Assembly: GCA_020441995.1 (NCBI GenBank)
Contig: JAGRLC010000006.1
Span: forward strand, 125,534 to 189,533
Length of the DNA stretch: 64,000 nucleotides
Direction of reading: 5' to 3'
DNA from: Rhodobiaceae bacterium
GTDB lineage: Bacteria; Pseudomonadota; Alphaproteobacteria; Rhizobiales; Tepidamorphaceae
Under the pieces are notes generated by a model. That model made no database searches. It was not told the origin of the DNA and saw only the letters and a list, made by a program, of their open reading frames with translations. Each line of letters opens with the position of its first letter. Position 1 is the first letter of the stretch. This document shows, one piece after another, positions 18,661-27,443 of the stretch. Made by a program: the position numbers and the translations under genes.

Positions 18661-19305
18661 TCAGCCCGCCTCGTGCAGCGCGTCGAGCGTCTTGTCCATT
18701 GCATCTGCAAGGATTTCCGGCGCCTGCGCACCCATCACGGCAAGCCGCGCGCCGAAAATGAAGCAGGGAACGCCTTGAACGCCAATCTGCTTCGCCTGTT
18801 CAATCTCGGCATCGATGCTGTCCTTGTCGGCGTCGGTTTCCAGAAGCTCGCGGACAAGCTTGCCGTCCATGCCGGCATCTTCGGCGATTGCGCCCAGCGT
18901 ATCGATGTCCTCGACGTCGCCGCCCTCGGTGAAGAAGCTGCGGAACAGCCCTTCGACGACGCTGTCCTGCGCGTTCTGTCCGTAGGACCAGCGGATCAGC
19001 CGGTGCGCGTTGGTGGTGTTGGGCGAGCGCAAAATGTCGGTGAAGCGGAAGTCGATCCCGGCGTCACGCCCGGCCTGCTCGATCTGGGCGTAGATCGTGG
19101 TGGCCTTCTCTCCAAATTTCTTTTCCAGGTATTCGACCCGGTCGACGCCGCCATCGGGAATTGTCGGATCGAGCTTGTATGCCCGCCAGCGCACATCGAC
19201 GGGGAGGTCGGGGCGCATGGAAAGCGCGGTCTCAAGCCGCCGTTTGCCGATATAGCACCACGGGCACATCACATCGGACACGACGTCGATCGTCATCGCA
19301 CTCAT
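18661..19305 (-). CDS. DsbA family oxidoreductase, FrnE-like
   Basis: The 214-residue protein is a cytoplasmic thioredoxin-fold enzyme of the FrnE subgroup of DsbA proteins. The first strand is followed by DVMCPWCYIG with the redox pair Cys14-xx-Cys17, and the cis-Pro region is QIGVQGVPCFIFG with a third Cys next to the Pro. The helical insert (residues ~60-155) includes NTTNAHRLIRW, typical of the subgroup. There is no signal peptide, so a role in disulfide handling in the cytoplasm or thiol-dependent isomerisation is expected. FrnE homologues have been linked to oxidative stress in other bacteria. Confidence 0.9.
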   Translation of the reverse strand: MSAMTIDVVSDVMCPWCYIGKRRLETALSMRPDLPVDVRWRAYKLDPTIPDGGVDRVEYLEKKFGEKATTIYAQIEQAGRDAGIDFRFTDILRSPNTTNAHRLIRWSYGQNAQDSVVEGLFRSFFTEGGDVEDIDTLGAIAEDAGMDGKLVRELLETDADKDSIDAEIEQAKQIGVQGVPCFIFGARLAVMGAQAPEILADAMDKTLDALHEAG

Positions 19306-19375
19306 TAGAAAGACCTCCGGCTCATAACAACTCCGGACGATCTTTGACGTCCGCCTGATGCGTCAACCTAGCGCG

Positions 19376-20683
19376 TCAGGAAAGCGCATCAAGCGCGCGC
19401 GACAGCAGGCTGTCGGCGCTGTCGCCGGGGCGGTATGAGGCAAGCGAATAGGCCACATCGGCGACGACCGGCTCGCCGCTGTCCGTGACGCCGAAATCGG
19501 TTGCTCCGACAACGCGCGAAATCCGGTCCCGCACACGCTCCGCGACATTCTCGTCCGTCCCCGGCAGGATCAGCAGAAAGAAGCCTTCTCCGACACGCGC
19601 GCCGAGGTCTTCGCCGCGCACCATGCGGGCCAGAGCACCGCCGAAAGCGGTCGCGACCCGTGCGGCCCCGGTTCCGCCGTTCACGGAAATCGCGATCAGC
19701 GATAGCGCGTCGCCATGGCGGTCGCAGCCGCCGACGAGATCGACGATATGCTTCAGCGCAAACTCCCGCGAGGCAAGCGGGCAGTCGGGGTCGCGGGGAA
19801 TATGCGTCGCATCGCGGAACACGTGCTGGATGGCGCGCGCATAGCGGTGTTCGCGCACCAGCAGGTGCAGCCGCGTGACGAGACGGGCTTCTTCGGCATC
19901 GACCGGCAGCACGTCGCTTGCGCCGGCTTCATGGAAGTCGCCGGCTGCCGTGTCCTCGGCAACGATGGCGACGACGGGCAGCGACGTCCAGGTCGCGATA
20001 CGCCGCAGGGTGGCAAGCGTGTCGAGCGCGCGTTCGCCATCGTGGGTTGCGTCGATGACCACAGCATCGACTTGTTGCTTCTCCAGAACATCGAGAGCCA
20101 GATTGGTCGACGGCGCCCCAAGGAAACGCGGGCCGTCGCCATAGGCGTTCTGTATTTTCAGCGCGCCGCGCCCGGCGCCAATGATAAGAATGGTCGGATC
20201 GCTGACGAAGGCGGGCGGCGAGACATCGAAACCAGCCGTTTTGCCCATGCGCTTCAGCGTACGCGCCCGCCGGCTCACTTCCGCGCGCATCACGGCAAGC
20301 CGCGCCACCGCCTTGATGCGATGGTCGAGTTCGGCGGGCAGGGCCGTGTCGCTGAGGTGATCGACCAGCAGAGCGGCATCGCCCGGCATCATTTCGGAGC
20401 TTTCGTCGCCCAGGATGATGAACGGCAGGTCCTGCCACAGGTTGGTGTTGCGCACCGCTTCGGCGAACACCTCGATATTGTCATTGTCGTGCCCGCCGCC
20501 CTCTCCGGTGCCGTCGAACAGGACGACATCGGGGCGGCGCGATGCCAGCAGTTCGGCAATGGCGGTTTCGCCGCTGGATGCGGCGGTCTCGAAACCGCGC
20601 GCGCGCAAAACGTCCGCAGTCTGTTCAGCCCCGGCGATCGTGTCGCCAACAACGAGGACGCGGGCGGCGCGCATATGCATCAT
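19376..20683 (-). CDS. PleD-like double-receiver protein with degenerate GGDEF domain
   Basis: The 435-residue protein has the PleD layout: receiver domain 1 (ARVLVVGDTIAGAEQTADVL, RPDVVLFDGTG), a linker helix, receiver domain 2 (PTILIIGAGRGALKI, DAVVIDATHDGERAL) and a GGDEF-type domain (residues ~300-435). Receiver 1 keeps an Asp at the phosphorylation position, but the acidic pocket after the first strand is altered (VVGD). In the C-terminal domain the catalytic GG(D/E)EF loop is replaced by VGEGF (RVGEGFFLLILPGT) and the DxLTGLxNRR motif is absent, so it is probably not a cyclase. A regulatory or c-di-GMP-blind scaffold role is inferred. Confidence 0.8.
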   Translation of the reverse strand: MMHMRAARVLVVGDTIAGAEQTADVLRARGFETAASSGETAIAELLASRRPDVVLFDGTGEGGGHDNDNIEVFAEAVRNTNLWQDLPFIILGDESSEMMPGDAALLVDHLSDTALPAELDHRIKAVARLAVMRAEVSRRARTLKRMGKTAGFDVSPPAFVSDPTILIIGAGRGALKIQNAYGDGPRFLGAPSTNLALDVLEKQQVDAVVIDATHDGERALDTLATLRRIATWTSLPVVAIVAEDTAAGDFHEAGASDVLPVDAEEARLVTRLHLLVREHRYARAIQHVFRDATHIPRDPDCPLASREFALKHIVDLVGGCDRHGDALSLIAISVNGGTGAARVATAFGGALARMVRGEDLGARVGEGFFLLILPGTDENVAERVRDRISRVVGATDFGVTDSGEPVVADVAYSLASYRPGDSADSLLSRALDALS

Positions 20684-20771
20684 CTCCAGCCATAAAACAG
20701 GCTTCTATATGCGCCGATTCGCCTTTGATTTAGCAGTCCCGATTGCCGCCGGCCTGTTGCGCGGCGCAACA

Positions 20772-22337
20772 TCACAGCGCGCGGAGCTTGGAACGCTGGA
20801 TTTTCCCGTTGGCTGTGCGCGGCAGCGTGTCGACGAAGACGAGGTCCTTGGGGATTTTGTACGCGGCGAGATTGCCGGCGACGCGTTCAAGCAGCGCGGT
20901 CGCGCCCGTGTCCACGGTTGCTGCATCCGCGACGACGAAAGCCTTGATGATCGAGACGCCTTCCCTGGGCTCGACGCTCGTCACGGCCGCCTCGATCACG
21001 CCGGGGCAGGCGAGGAGTTGCGCTTCCACCTCCGCTGGCGAGACGCGGTAGCCCATGGCGTTCATGATATCGTCGGCGCGGCCCTGCGGATGCACGAAGC
21101 CGTCGGTGTCCATGAATGCCAGATCGCTGGTCAGGAACCAGTCGCCGCGAAATGCTGAGTTTCCCGCGTTCTCATCGCCGATATAGCCCAGCATCATGCC
21201 GGGATCGGAGCGGTGTACGGCGAGAATGCCGGTCTCGCCAAGGGGCAGGGGCGTCAAATTGGCGGTATCTTCCGCATCGAGGATTGCGACCGCGCGGCCG
21301 CTTTGGGGACGGCCCGGCGATCCCGGGCGCCAGTCCGACTGCGGTGGCGTCGACAGATAGGTCGAAATCTCGCTCATTCCGAAGGCTTCGCACAGCGGTC
21401 TGCCGGTTGCCGCGATCCAGTCGGCGTGCAGGGCGGGGCGCAGCGCTTCGCCCGCCGTCAGGGCGTGCCGCAGCGGTGTGTCCCGCTGCAGGGAAAGGCC
21501 CACCCGCAGCATCTGCCGGTAAATTCCGGGAACCGATGCAAGGATCGTGGCCTGCGTCGCATGCAGGATGCTGCTCCACATGCCCGGTTCCGGCAAGCGG
21601 TCAAGAAACGTGGCCGTTGCGCCCAGCACAAGCGGATCGAGCAAGCCGGTGCCTAGCGAATAGGTCCAGTTCATCGCGCCCGTATGGAGAAAGACGTCCC
21701 GATCGCTGGCATCGTACCAGTCGCGATACATCGGCTGGCGGGCGAAAACCGCGCGATGGGCGTGCAGCACGCCTTTCGGCGCAGCCCCCGTTCCCGAAGT
21801 GAAGACAAGATAGGCCGGATCGCCGGCGGATGTATCGGCGAAACCCGCCGGTCCCGATGCCGCGCCTTTGCGTTCGAGCTCTTCGATGCGCAGGTCCGAA
21901 ACGCCATCGAGGACGTGAGCCTGGAGGCTCCCGTCGCGGATGATCGCTGTGACATTTGCGATCCGGGAAACGGTTTCCGTCTCGCGCGCCGTCAGCATTG
22001 GCGACATGGCAAGCGCGACATGCCCGGCGCCCGTGATGGCCAGAAAACTCAGGGCGTAGGCGATCCCGGTCTGCTGCCGGATCGCAATGACGGAACGGGC
22101 CGGAAGGTCCAGTGCGTTCAAGCCGGCAATGAGATGGCCGGTTCTGCGCGCGAGTTCGCCGTAGGTGGCCGATTGCGCCGGCGCTTGCGGATCAAGTGGA
22201 TTGATCAGCCTGAAAGCCGGTTTGTCCGGCTGGCTTCGGGATGCGGCAAGCGCAGCTTCGGCAAGGTTGTAGGACCCGGGCGGCTGCGGCCCCGCGTATG
22301 AGGCCGCGCTGATGGATAAGCCGCTTTTGCCGTTCAC
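20772..22337 (-). CDS. Acyl-CoA synthetase / AMP-dependent ligase
   Basis: A 521-residue ANL-superfamily adenylating enzyme. Core motifs are intact: the P-loop VFTSGTGAAPKGVLHAH (A3), GEALRPAL and FGMSEISTYLS (A5), FLTSDLAFMDTDGFVHPQGR (A7/A8), and the catalytic Lys in RTANGKIQRSKLR (A10). It should activate a carboxylic acid to acyl-AMP and then acyl-CoA in the cytoplasm; the acid is not deducible, although the middle region resembles benzoate/acetate-type ligases. Its first codon overlaps the end of the upstream ANL-like gene by four bases (ATGA), so the two are translated together. Confidence 0.88.
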   Translation of the reverse strand: MNGKSGLSISAASYAGPQPPGSYNLAEAALAASRSQPDKPAFRLINPLDPQAPAQSATYGELARRTGHLIAGLNALDLPARSVIAIRQQTGIAYALSFLAITGAGHVALAMSPMLTARETETVSRIANVTAIIRDGSLQAHVLDGVSDLRIEELERKGAASGPAGFADTSAGDPAYLVFTSGTGAAPKGVLHAHRAVFARQPMYRDWYDASDRDVFLHTGAMNWTYSLGTGLLDPLVLGATATFLDRLPEPGMWSSILHATQATILASVPGIYRQMLRVGLSLQRDTPLRHALTAGEALRPALHADWIAATGRPLCEAFGMSEISTYLSTPPQSDWRPGSPGRPQSGRAVAILDAEDTANLTPLPLGETGILAVHRSDPGMMLGYIGDENAGNSAFRGDWFLTSDLAFMDTDGFVHPQGRADDIMNAMGYRVSPAEVEAQLLACPGVIEAAVTSVEPREGVSIIKAFVVADAATVDTGATALLERVAGNLAAYKIPKDLVFVDTLPRTANGKIQRSKLRAL

Positions 22338-23968
22338 GCCCGCGCGGCCCGGCTCGCCCCGCCACCGTGGCCGATCTCGCTGCGGAGCACGATCCCATCC
22401 GCATCGCGCGGAATTTCCTCCACCCGCAGAAGCGAAACCGGAACCTTGTAGGCACTCACCCCGGTTTCCTCGAGCATCCCGGCCACGTCTTCCAGCGTCA
22501 GTTCGGCGGGCCCGACATATGCCATCGCGAGTACATGTCCAAGCACGGCGTGCCTGACCGGCAGGGCGGCGGCGTCATCGATGCCTTCGACGCTTACATA
22601 GAGGGTGTCGACATCGCTGAGGTCGAGCGGGATTTGGCCGGTGCGGAGCTGTTTGCCCATCGGGCCCAGAACACGCACCGCCGGGCCATCCGCCTCGATC
22701 AGTTCGCCGCGCAGCCCGGTCAGCATGAAACTGTTGTCCACGAAGCGGGCCTTTCCGGCCTCATCCTTTGAATAAGCCATGACCGGCGTCCCGGGTCCGC
22801 GCACGCTCAAATGCCCGCGCATGAGGCTTCCGGGTTCGACAGTGCTTCCGGCCTTGTGGACGATCCCCTGTATTCGCGGCTCGAGGCTTGCCGGCTCGCC
22901 TTCGCCGTCCAGCCGCAAACCGGGAAGCGGAATGATATTGCCGCGCGTCTCGCCGCCCCGGTAGACCATGAGCGCGGCTTCTCCCAATGAAACGGCATCG
23001 ATGACGGATGAGGTGGCGTCTGCGTCCGCGTCCATCGTGTCGCGCCACGTGCGGATAAGCGTCATTTCTTCACCGGTGCTGCCCAACTCGCCGCAGGCCC
23101 GTCCCGCCACCACAAGATGCGTTGCGCCGGCTGCCACGGCGGCTTCGGCAATGCCCTCGCTTTCCCAGGAAGGCAGGAAATGCATCTGTGCGCGGTTGAT
23201 CAGCCATGCCGACAGCAGCGACAGGCCGGCGAGAGACGAGGGGATCAGCGGTGTTGCGATGATGCTGTTGGCGCTAAACGCACCATAGGCGACCAGCGGC
23301 AGTGTCGCTGCGATCAGTTGCCCGTGGTTGCGGGCGGGGAAGCATCGTTCCTCGCCATCCCCGTCGCGGGTCATCACGAAAACATGGTCGCTTGCGCGCC
23401 CGCCGCGTATGGCTCCGGGGGCGGAGCCGTTGTCCGCGGCATCGTTTTCAAGAACATCGTCGAGCCCGATCACGCCATCGGGAAGCGCGGCGCCGAACCC
23501 GAGCAGGAAGCGGATGTTGAAGGCGGAGAACGCCGCCATGGCCGCCACCTGCGCAAGTTCGCGCGGACCGACGCGGCTTTCCGCGATGATCGCGCGCACG
23601 CCAAGCGTTTCGGCAATGGATGCGGCCTCGCGCGCACCGGTAACCGGCGAAAGGGGAACCGCGATCATGCCCGCGCGCGACAGGGCGAGCAGGGCGGTCA
23701 CGGCCTCCGGGCCGGCACCGGCCAGAACGATGACCGGATCGTCCTGCTTCAGGCCGAGATCGCGCATGAATTCGGACAGCCGGCTGACGCGGGTGTCCAG
23801 TTCGCCCCAGGTCATCGACCGCAAGGCGCCGATACCTTCATCGCACGTCAGCGCCGTTTCCGCGTGATGATCGATCGCGGCGCGCCGCAACAGTTCATCG
23901 AGCGTCAGCTCCCCATAGATGCCGGCCTCGGCATAAGCGTCCCACTTGTCAGGATCACCCAGTATCAT
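22334..23968 (-). CDS. ANL-fold protein lacking catalytic motifs, partner of downstream ligase
   Basis: This 544-residue protein has the overall pattern of an AMP-binding enzyme (TCDEGIGALRSMTWGELDTR, FMRDLGLKQDDPVIVLAGAG near the N-terminus; GMLEETGVSAYKVPVSLLRV near the C-terminus), but the key sites are gone. Where the P-loop SSGTTGxPK belongs there is FVMTRDGDGEERCFPA, and where the catalytic PRxxxGK Lys belongs there is IPRDADGIVLRSEIG. It is therefore probably inactive as an adenylating enzyme. The overlap with the intact ligase gene suggests it serves as a regulatory or structural partner. The upstream region faces the peptide-binding gene's 3' end on the same strand. Confidence 0.72.
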   Translation of the reverse strand: MILGDPDKWDAYAEAGIYGELTLDELLRRAAIDHHAETALTCDEGIGALRSMTWGELDTRVSRLSEFMRDLGLKQDDPVIVLAGAGPEAVTALLALSRAGMIAVPLSPVTGAREAASIAETLGVRAIIAESRVGPRELAQVAAMAAFSAFNIRFLLGFGAALPDGVIGLDDVLENDAADNGSAPGAIRGGRASDHVFVMTRDGDGEERCFPARNHGQLIAATLPLVAYGAFSANSIIATPLIPSSLAGLSLLSAWLINRAQMHFLPSWESEGIAEAAVAAGATHLVVAGRACGELGSTGEEMTLIRTWRDTMDADADATSSVIDAVSLGEAALMVYRGGETRGNIIPLPGLRLDGEGEPASLEPRIQGIVHKAGSTVEPGSLMRGHLSVRGPGTPVMAYSKDEAGKARFVDNSFMLTGLRGELIEADGPAVRVLGPMGKQLRTGQIPLDLSDVDTLYVSVEGIDDAAALPVRHAVLGHVLAMAYVGPAELTLEDVAGMLEETGVSAYKVPVSLLRVEEIPRDADGIVLRSEIGHGGGASRAARA

Positions 23969-24003
23969 TTCCGCCCCAGTCCTCAGTTTGCCCGGTCACG
24001 CCC

Positions 24004-25836
24004 TTATTGGGGCTTTTCCCACCAGGTTTCGAAAACATAGCCGTACAAAGAGGTTTTCTCCGGTACGCCCAGCGTCGCCTTGCGCGCCATCCACTGCTTG
24101 GGCAGGTGAAACAGCGGCACGACGTAGGCGCCGGAGATCAGTACCCGGTCGAGCGCCCGCACGGCATCGATGAAGGCGGGGCGCTCGCGCGCAGCCAGCA
24201 GCGCCGCGATCATCGCGTCGACAGCCGGGTTGTCGATGCCGGGATAGTTGCGCGTGCCCTCGGTCTTTGCCGCTTCGCCGCTCCAGTAGAACAACTGCTC
24301 GTTGCCCGGTGACAGGGATTCAAACCAGAAATTCTGGATCATGTCGTAGTCGTAGGCGATGCGGCGGCGTTCGTATTGAGCGGCATCCACCAGGCGCACG
24401 CTCACGGTGATGCCGGCACGCTTGAGCGTTCGCCCGTATGAAAGCGCAAGCCGCTCCTGTTCCTTGCTGGCGACCAGGATCTCGAAACTGAACGGGGTTC
24501 CGTCAATCTTGCTGACCAGAACGCCGTTCTTCGCCTCGAACCCGGCTTCCTCGAGCAGCTTCAGCGCGGTGCGCAATCCCTCGCGGTCGCGGCCCGATCC
24601 GTCGGTTTTCGGCAGTGTGTAAGTGCCATCCATGACATCGTCGCGCACCGCATCGCCCCAGCCGGCCAGCAGCGTCTTTTCGGCATCGCTGGCGGGCCTG
24701 CCGATGGCCGACAATTCCGAGCCTTCGAAATAGCTCTGCGTGCGCGAGTAGAGATCGTAATAGAGCGAACGGTTGATCCACTCGAAATCGAACAGCCGGA
24801 CAAGCGCCTGCCGCACCCTTATGTCGTTGAAAGGCGCGCGCCGCGTGTTGAACACAAAGGCCGACATGCCCTTGGGGACGCCGGTTTCGAATTCCTGCAG
24901 AACGACACGCCCGTCCTTGACGGCCGGAAAGTCATAGCCGGTCGCCCAGCGCGTCGGGTCGTCCTCGGGCCGCGCGTCGTAGAGGCCTTTCTTGAAGGCT
25001 TCGAACAGCGTGTTGTTGTCGCGGAAATACTCGTAGCGGATCTGATCGAAATTGTCGTAACCGCGCTTTACGCCAAGATCGCGGGCCCAGTAGTCGGGAT
25101 TGCGCTTGAACGTGATCGCGCCGCCGGGGTCGACAGCGTCGATTGTGTAGGGCCCGCTTCCGATCATCGCATCGAGCGTTGTCTGCTCGAAGGTGTCCGG
25201 ATCGGTCGCGTGTTTCGGCAGGATCGGCATCAGCCCCATGATCAGCGGGATTTCCCGGTCCACGTCCTCGGTGAATGTGAAGCGGACCCCGCGCTCCCCG
25301 ACTTTTTCCGCCCTTGCGACCTTGCCGTAATAGGTGCGGTGGTTGGGACGCCCCTTCGTCTTCAGCAGTTCCCAGGTGAAAAGCACGTCTTCCGCCGTGA
25401 CCGGCTCGCCATCGGAAAAGCGGGCGTCGGGGTTCAGCGTGAATTCGACATAGGTCCGCTCTTCATCGGTCTCGATGGTTTCGGCCAGCAGGCCGTAGAG
25501 AGAGAAGGGCTCGTCCAGAGACCGGCCCATGAGCGACTCAAGGGTATGTTCGCGCACGCCGCGCGCCGCGACCCCTTTCACGATCAGCGGATTGACGCTG
25601 TCGAAGCTTCCAAGCACGCCGATGGTCAGCGATCCGCCTTTCGGCGCATCCGGATTGACGTACCCGAAATGGGAGAAGCCGGCTTGATATTTCGGTGCTC
25701 CGTGCATGGCGATGCCATGGGACGGTTCGCCGGCGTCCGCCAGCGCCATTCCGGCACCCGCAACAAGCGGCAGCGTGAGGCACAAGACCCGCAGCAGCTT
25801 GGCGGTGAAGCTTTGATCGCAAAGGTGATTCTTCAT
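24004..25836 (-). CDS. Extracellular solute-binding protein family 5 (YejA-like)
   Basis: A 610-residue periplasmic oligopeptide-type binding protein. An N-terminal signal peptide (LRVLCLTLPLVAGAGMALA) precedes HGIAMHGAPKYQAGFSHFGY, which is characteristic of the YejA/microcin C-type SBPs. The SBP_bac_5 core follows: NPDAPKGGSLTIGVLG, NPDARFSDGEPVTAEDVLF, IGSGPYTIDAVDPGGAITF and KRNPDYWARD. It would deliver peptides to an ABC importer, but no permease gene is adjacent, and in enterics yejA is followed by yejBEF. The stop lies 35 bp upstream of the start of the ANL-like gene on the same strand, so it may be the first gene of that operon. Confidence 0.88.
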   Translation of the reverse strand: MKNHLCDQSFTAKLLRVLCLTLPLVAGAGMALADAGEPSHGIAMHGAPKYQAGFSHFGYVNPDAPKGGSLTIGVLGSFDSVNPLIVKGVAARGVREHTLESLMGRSLDEPFSLYGLLAETIETDEERTYVEFTLNPDARFSDGEPVTAEDVLFTWELLKTKGRPNHRTYYGKVARAEKVGERGVRFTFTEDVDREIPLIMGLMPILPKHATDPDTFEQTTLDAMIGSGPYTIDAVDPGGAITFKRNPDYWARDLGVKRGYDNFDQIRYEYFRDNNTLFEAFKKGLYDARPEDDPTRWATGYDFPAVKDGRVVLQEFETGVPKGMSAFVFNTRRAPFNDIRVRQALVRLFDFEWINRSLYYDLYSRTQSYFEGSELSAIGRPASDAEKTLLAGWGDAVRDDVMDGTYTLPKTDGSGRDREGLRTALKLLEEAGFEAKNGVLVSKIDGTPFSFEILVASKEQERLALSYGRTLKRAGITVSVRLVDAAQYERRRIAYDYDMIQNFWFESLSPGNEQLFYWSGEAAKTEGTRNYPGIDNPAVDAMIAALLAARERPAFIDAVRALDRVLISGAYVVPLFHLPKQWMARKATLGVPEKTSLYGYVFETWWEKPQ

Positions 25837-26168
25837 GTGAGCACCTTAGCTGCAAATTGCGATCGGGTCAGGCGCATGCGCAGTAATCCTGATGCATTGA
25901 TAAGCCGCTGAAGACACCGAATCGCCGCAATTGCATCGCATCAGCCAGACCGTACCGAGCCGGTGGGATCGAGCCCTGTTCAGGCTGCGCATTTACCGAA
26001 TACGCAGTTCAAGGCGAAAGGGCGGTTGTAATTCCGCGCCGGATTTGGCACCTCACCGGCAGCGGCGGCGCAGGCTGCCTCGAATACGGGATGATCGGCC
26101 AGCCGCCGGACAGGTTCAATGGCGCCACTAAAGCGGCGCAAGGACGCGAAAAAAGGACAAAGACCCCT
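25837..26168. other. Divergent intergenic region between SBP and IalB genes
   Basis: 332 bases with no coding sequence that I can support. It must hold the promoters of the minus-strand peptide-binding protein and of ialB. No clear inverted repeat or known operator was found. AAGGA lies 10-12 bases before the ialB ATG. Confidence 0.5.
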
Positions 26169-26870
26169 ATGAAACGCAATGAAGCCCCGTTTGCTGCGAA
26201 ATTGCGCTTGACCCTTTCGGCTCTGGCGATTGCCGGTGTTGCCGCTTTCGGCACGGTTCAGGCACAGGCCCAGACCGCGACGGGCGGAGATCAGAAGCCG
26301 GCCGCGGCAGCGAAAGGCTCTGACCTGCTCGCCAGAGGATGGAACAAGGTTGCGGTTCCCAATCCGGAAGACGAGAGCAAGAAGATTTACCTGGTGACCG
26401 ACGAGGCGCGCGACAAGAACAATGTGCCGCAGGCCGAAATCACCATCATGGTCGAGCCGGACGGCTCCAAGCGCTTGCTGGTCGTCGTGCCGCAGGGTGT
26501 TCTGCTGCCGCCGGGCGTACGCCTGCAGGTTGACAAGAACGACGCCATTCCCGGCCAGTACATCACTTGCGCCAACGGCACCTGCCAGGCGGAAGCCAAG
26601 ATCGACGACAAGTTCATCGAACAGATGAAGAAGGGCGGCAATCTGGTCCTTGCGGTCGCGACGCTTCCCAACGGCAAGGGTGTCGGCATCAACTTCACGC
26701 TGGATGGCTTCACCGCCGTTTACGATGGCGACGCGCTCGATGTCGCCAAATACAAGGAAAAGCGGCAGGCCTTCAACCAGATGCTGCAGCAGCGCGCCGA
26801 GAGCAACAAGCAGCGCTTCCAGCAGCAGCGCGAGCAGCAACAGCAGCAGGGTTCCGGCCAGTCCAACTGA
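26169..26870 (+). CDS. Invasion-associated locus B (IalB) family protein
   Basis: A 233-residue exported protein of the IalB family. The start MKRNEAPFAAKLRLTLSALAI and cleavage after AQAQ (near residue 34) make a Sec signal peptide. The mature part contains the family pattern: LLARGWNKVAVPNPEDE, ITIMVEPDGSKRLLVVVPQG, PGQYITCANGTCQAEAKID and ATLPNGKGVGINFTLDGF. The two Cys in CANGTCQ probably form a disulfide. The C-terminus is a Gln-rich tail (QQREQQQQQG). IalB was named from Bartonella erythrocyte invasion, but homologues are common in free-living rhizobia, so the periplasmic role is unknown. A strong terminator follows. Confidence 0.88.
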   Translation: MKRNEAPFAAKLRLTLSALAIAGVAAFGTVQAQAQTATGGDQKPAAAAKGSDLLARGWNKVAVPNPEDESKKIYLVTDEARDKNNVPQAEITIMVEPDGSKRLLVVVPQGVLLPPGVRLQVDKNDAIPGQYITCANGTCQAEAKIDDKFIEQMKKGGNLVLAVATLPNGKGVGINFTLDGFTAVYDGDALDVAKYKEKRQAFNQMLQQRAESNKQRFQQQREQQQQQGSGQSN

Positions 26871-26894
26871 CCTTATCTGCTATCAGACAAACGA

Positions 26895-26922
26895 AAAGCC
26901 GGCCCTTGAGGCCGGCTTTTTT
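26895..26922. terminator. Strong bidirectional rho-independent terminator
   Basis: AAAGCCGGCC and GGCCGGCTTT form a perfect 10-bp stem around CTTGA, followed by TTTTTT (26917-26922) on the plus strand and preceded by ACGAAAA, which gives a T-run on the minus strand. It lies 24 bp after ialB and 44 bp after the end of the convergent hspQ gene, so it can serve both. Confidence 0.93.
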
Positions 26923-26965
26923 ATGCCCGTTTGCTGTTCCGGGTCAGCGGCGCGATCCTGAATGC

Positions 26966-27295
26966 CTAGTGGTAGACCTGCTCACGCGGCCGGTAGCGGC
27001 CCGACTCCACCTGTTCGAACTGTTCGCTCACCATCGGATGGCGCAGCGGGTCGCCGCTCTCGTCGAGAACAAGATTCTGCTCCGAAACGTAGGCGACGTA
27101 CTCGGTTTCGTCGTTCTCCGCATAGAGGTGATAGAACGGCTGTTCCTTGTGCGGGCGCACATCCTCGGGGATCGCTTCCCACCATTCCTCGGTATTGCTG
27201 AAGATCGGATCGACATCGAAGATCACGCCGCGGAACGGATAGATCCTGTGCCGCACGACCTGGCCGATCTGAAATTTTGCAGCGCGTCTGTCCAT
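26966..27295 (-). CDS. hspQ: Heat shock protein HspQ (hemimethylated DNA-binding, YccV family)
   Basis: The 109-residue protein carries the YccV/HspQ core nearly complete: FQIGQVVRHRIYPFRGVIFD, NTEEWWEAIP, QPFYHLYAEN and YVAYVSEQNLVLDESGDPL. In enterics HspQ is a specificity factor for Lon protease and also binds hemimethylated oriC DNA. The start was set at MDRRAAKF to match the family length; an alternative in-frame ATG four codons upstream (27307) is possible, while the farthest start (27394) adds 33 unmatched residues. It is a stand-alone gene, convergent with ialB. Confidence 0.9.
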   Translation of the reverse strand: MDRRAAKFQIGQVVRHRIYPFRGVIFDVDPIFSNTEEWWEAIPEDVRPHKEQPFYHLYAENDETEYVAYVSEQNLVLDESGDPLRHPMVSEQFEQVESGRYRPREQVYH

Positions 27296-27443
27296 TGCGT
27301 TTCGCATGATCCGTAATGTGCGCAACGGTGAACCGTCACATCTTAATGATACTAAATCGCCATTGCGGCGCATCAATTCAAGCGTAATCGCCACTTATGT
27401 TGAATATCAGGCGCCTTTCGGGCCGGATTCTGCTGAATAGGCC

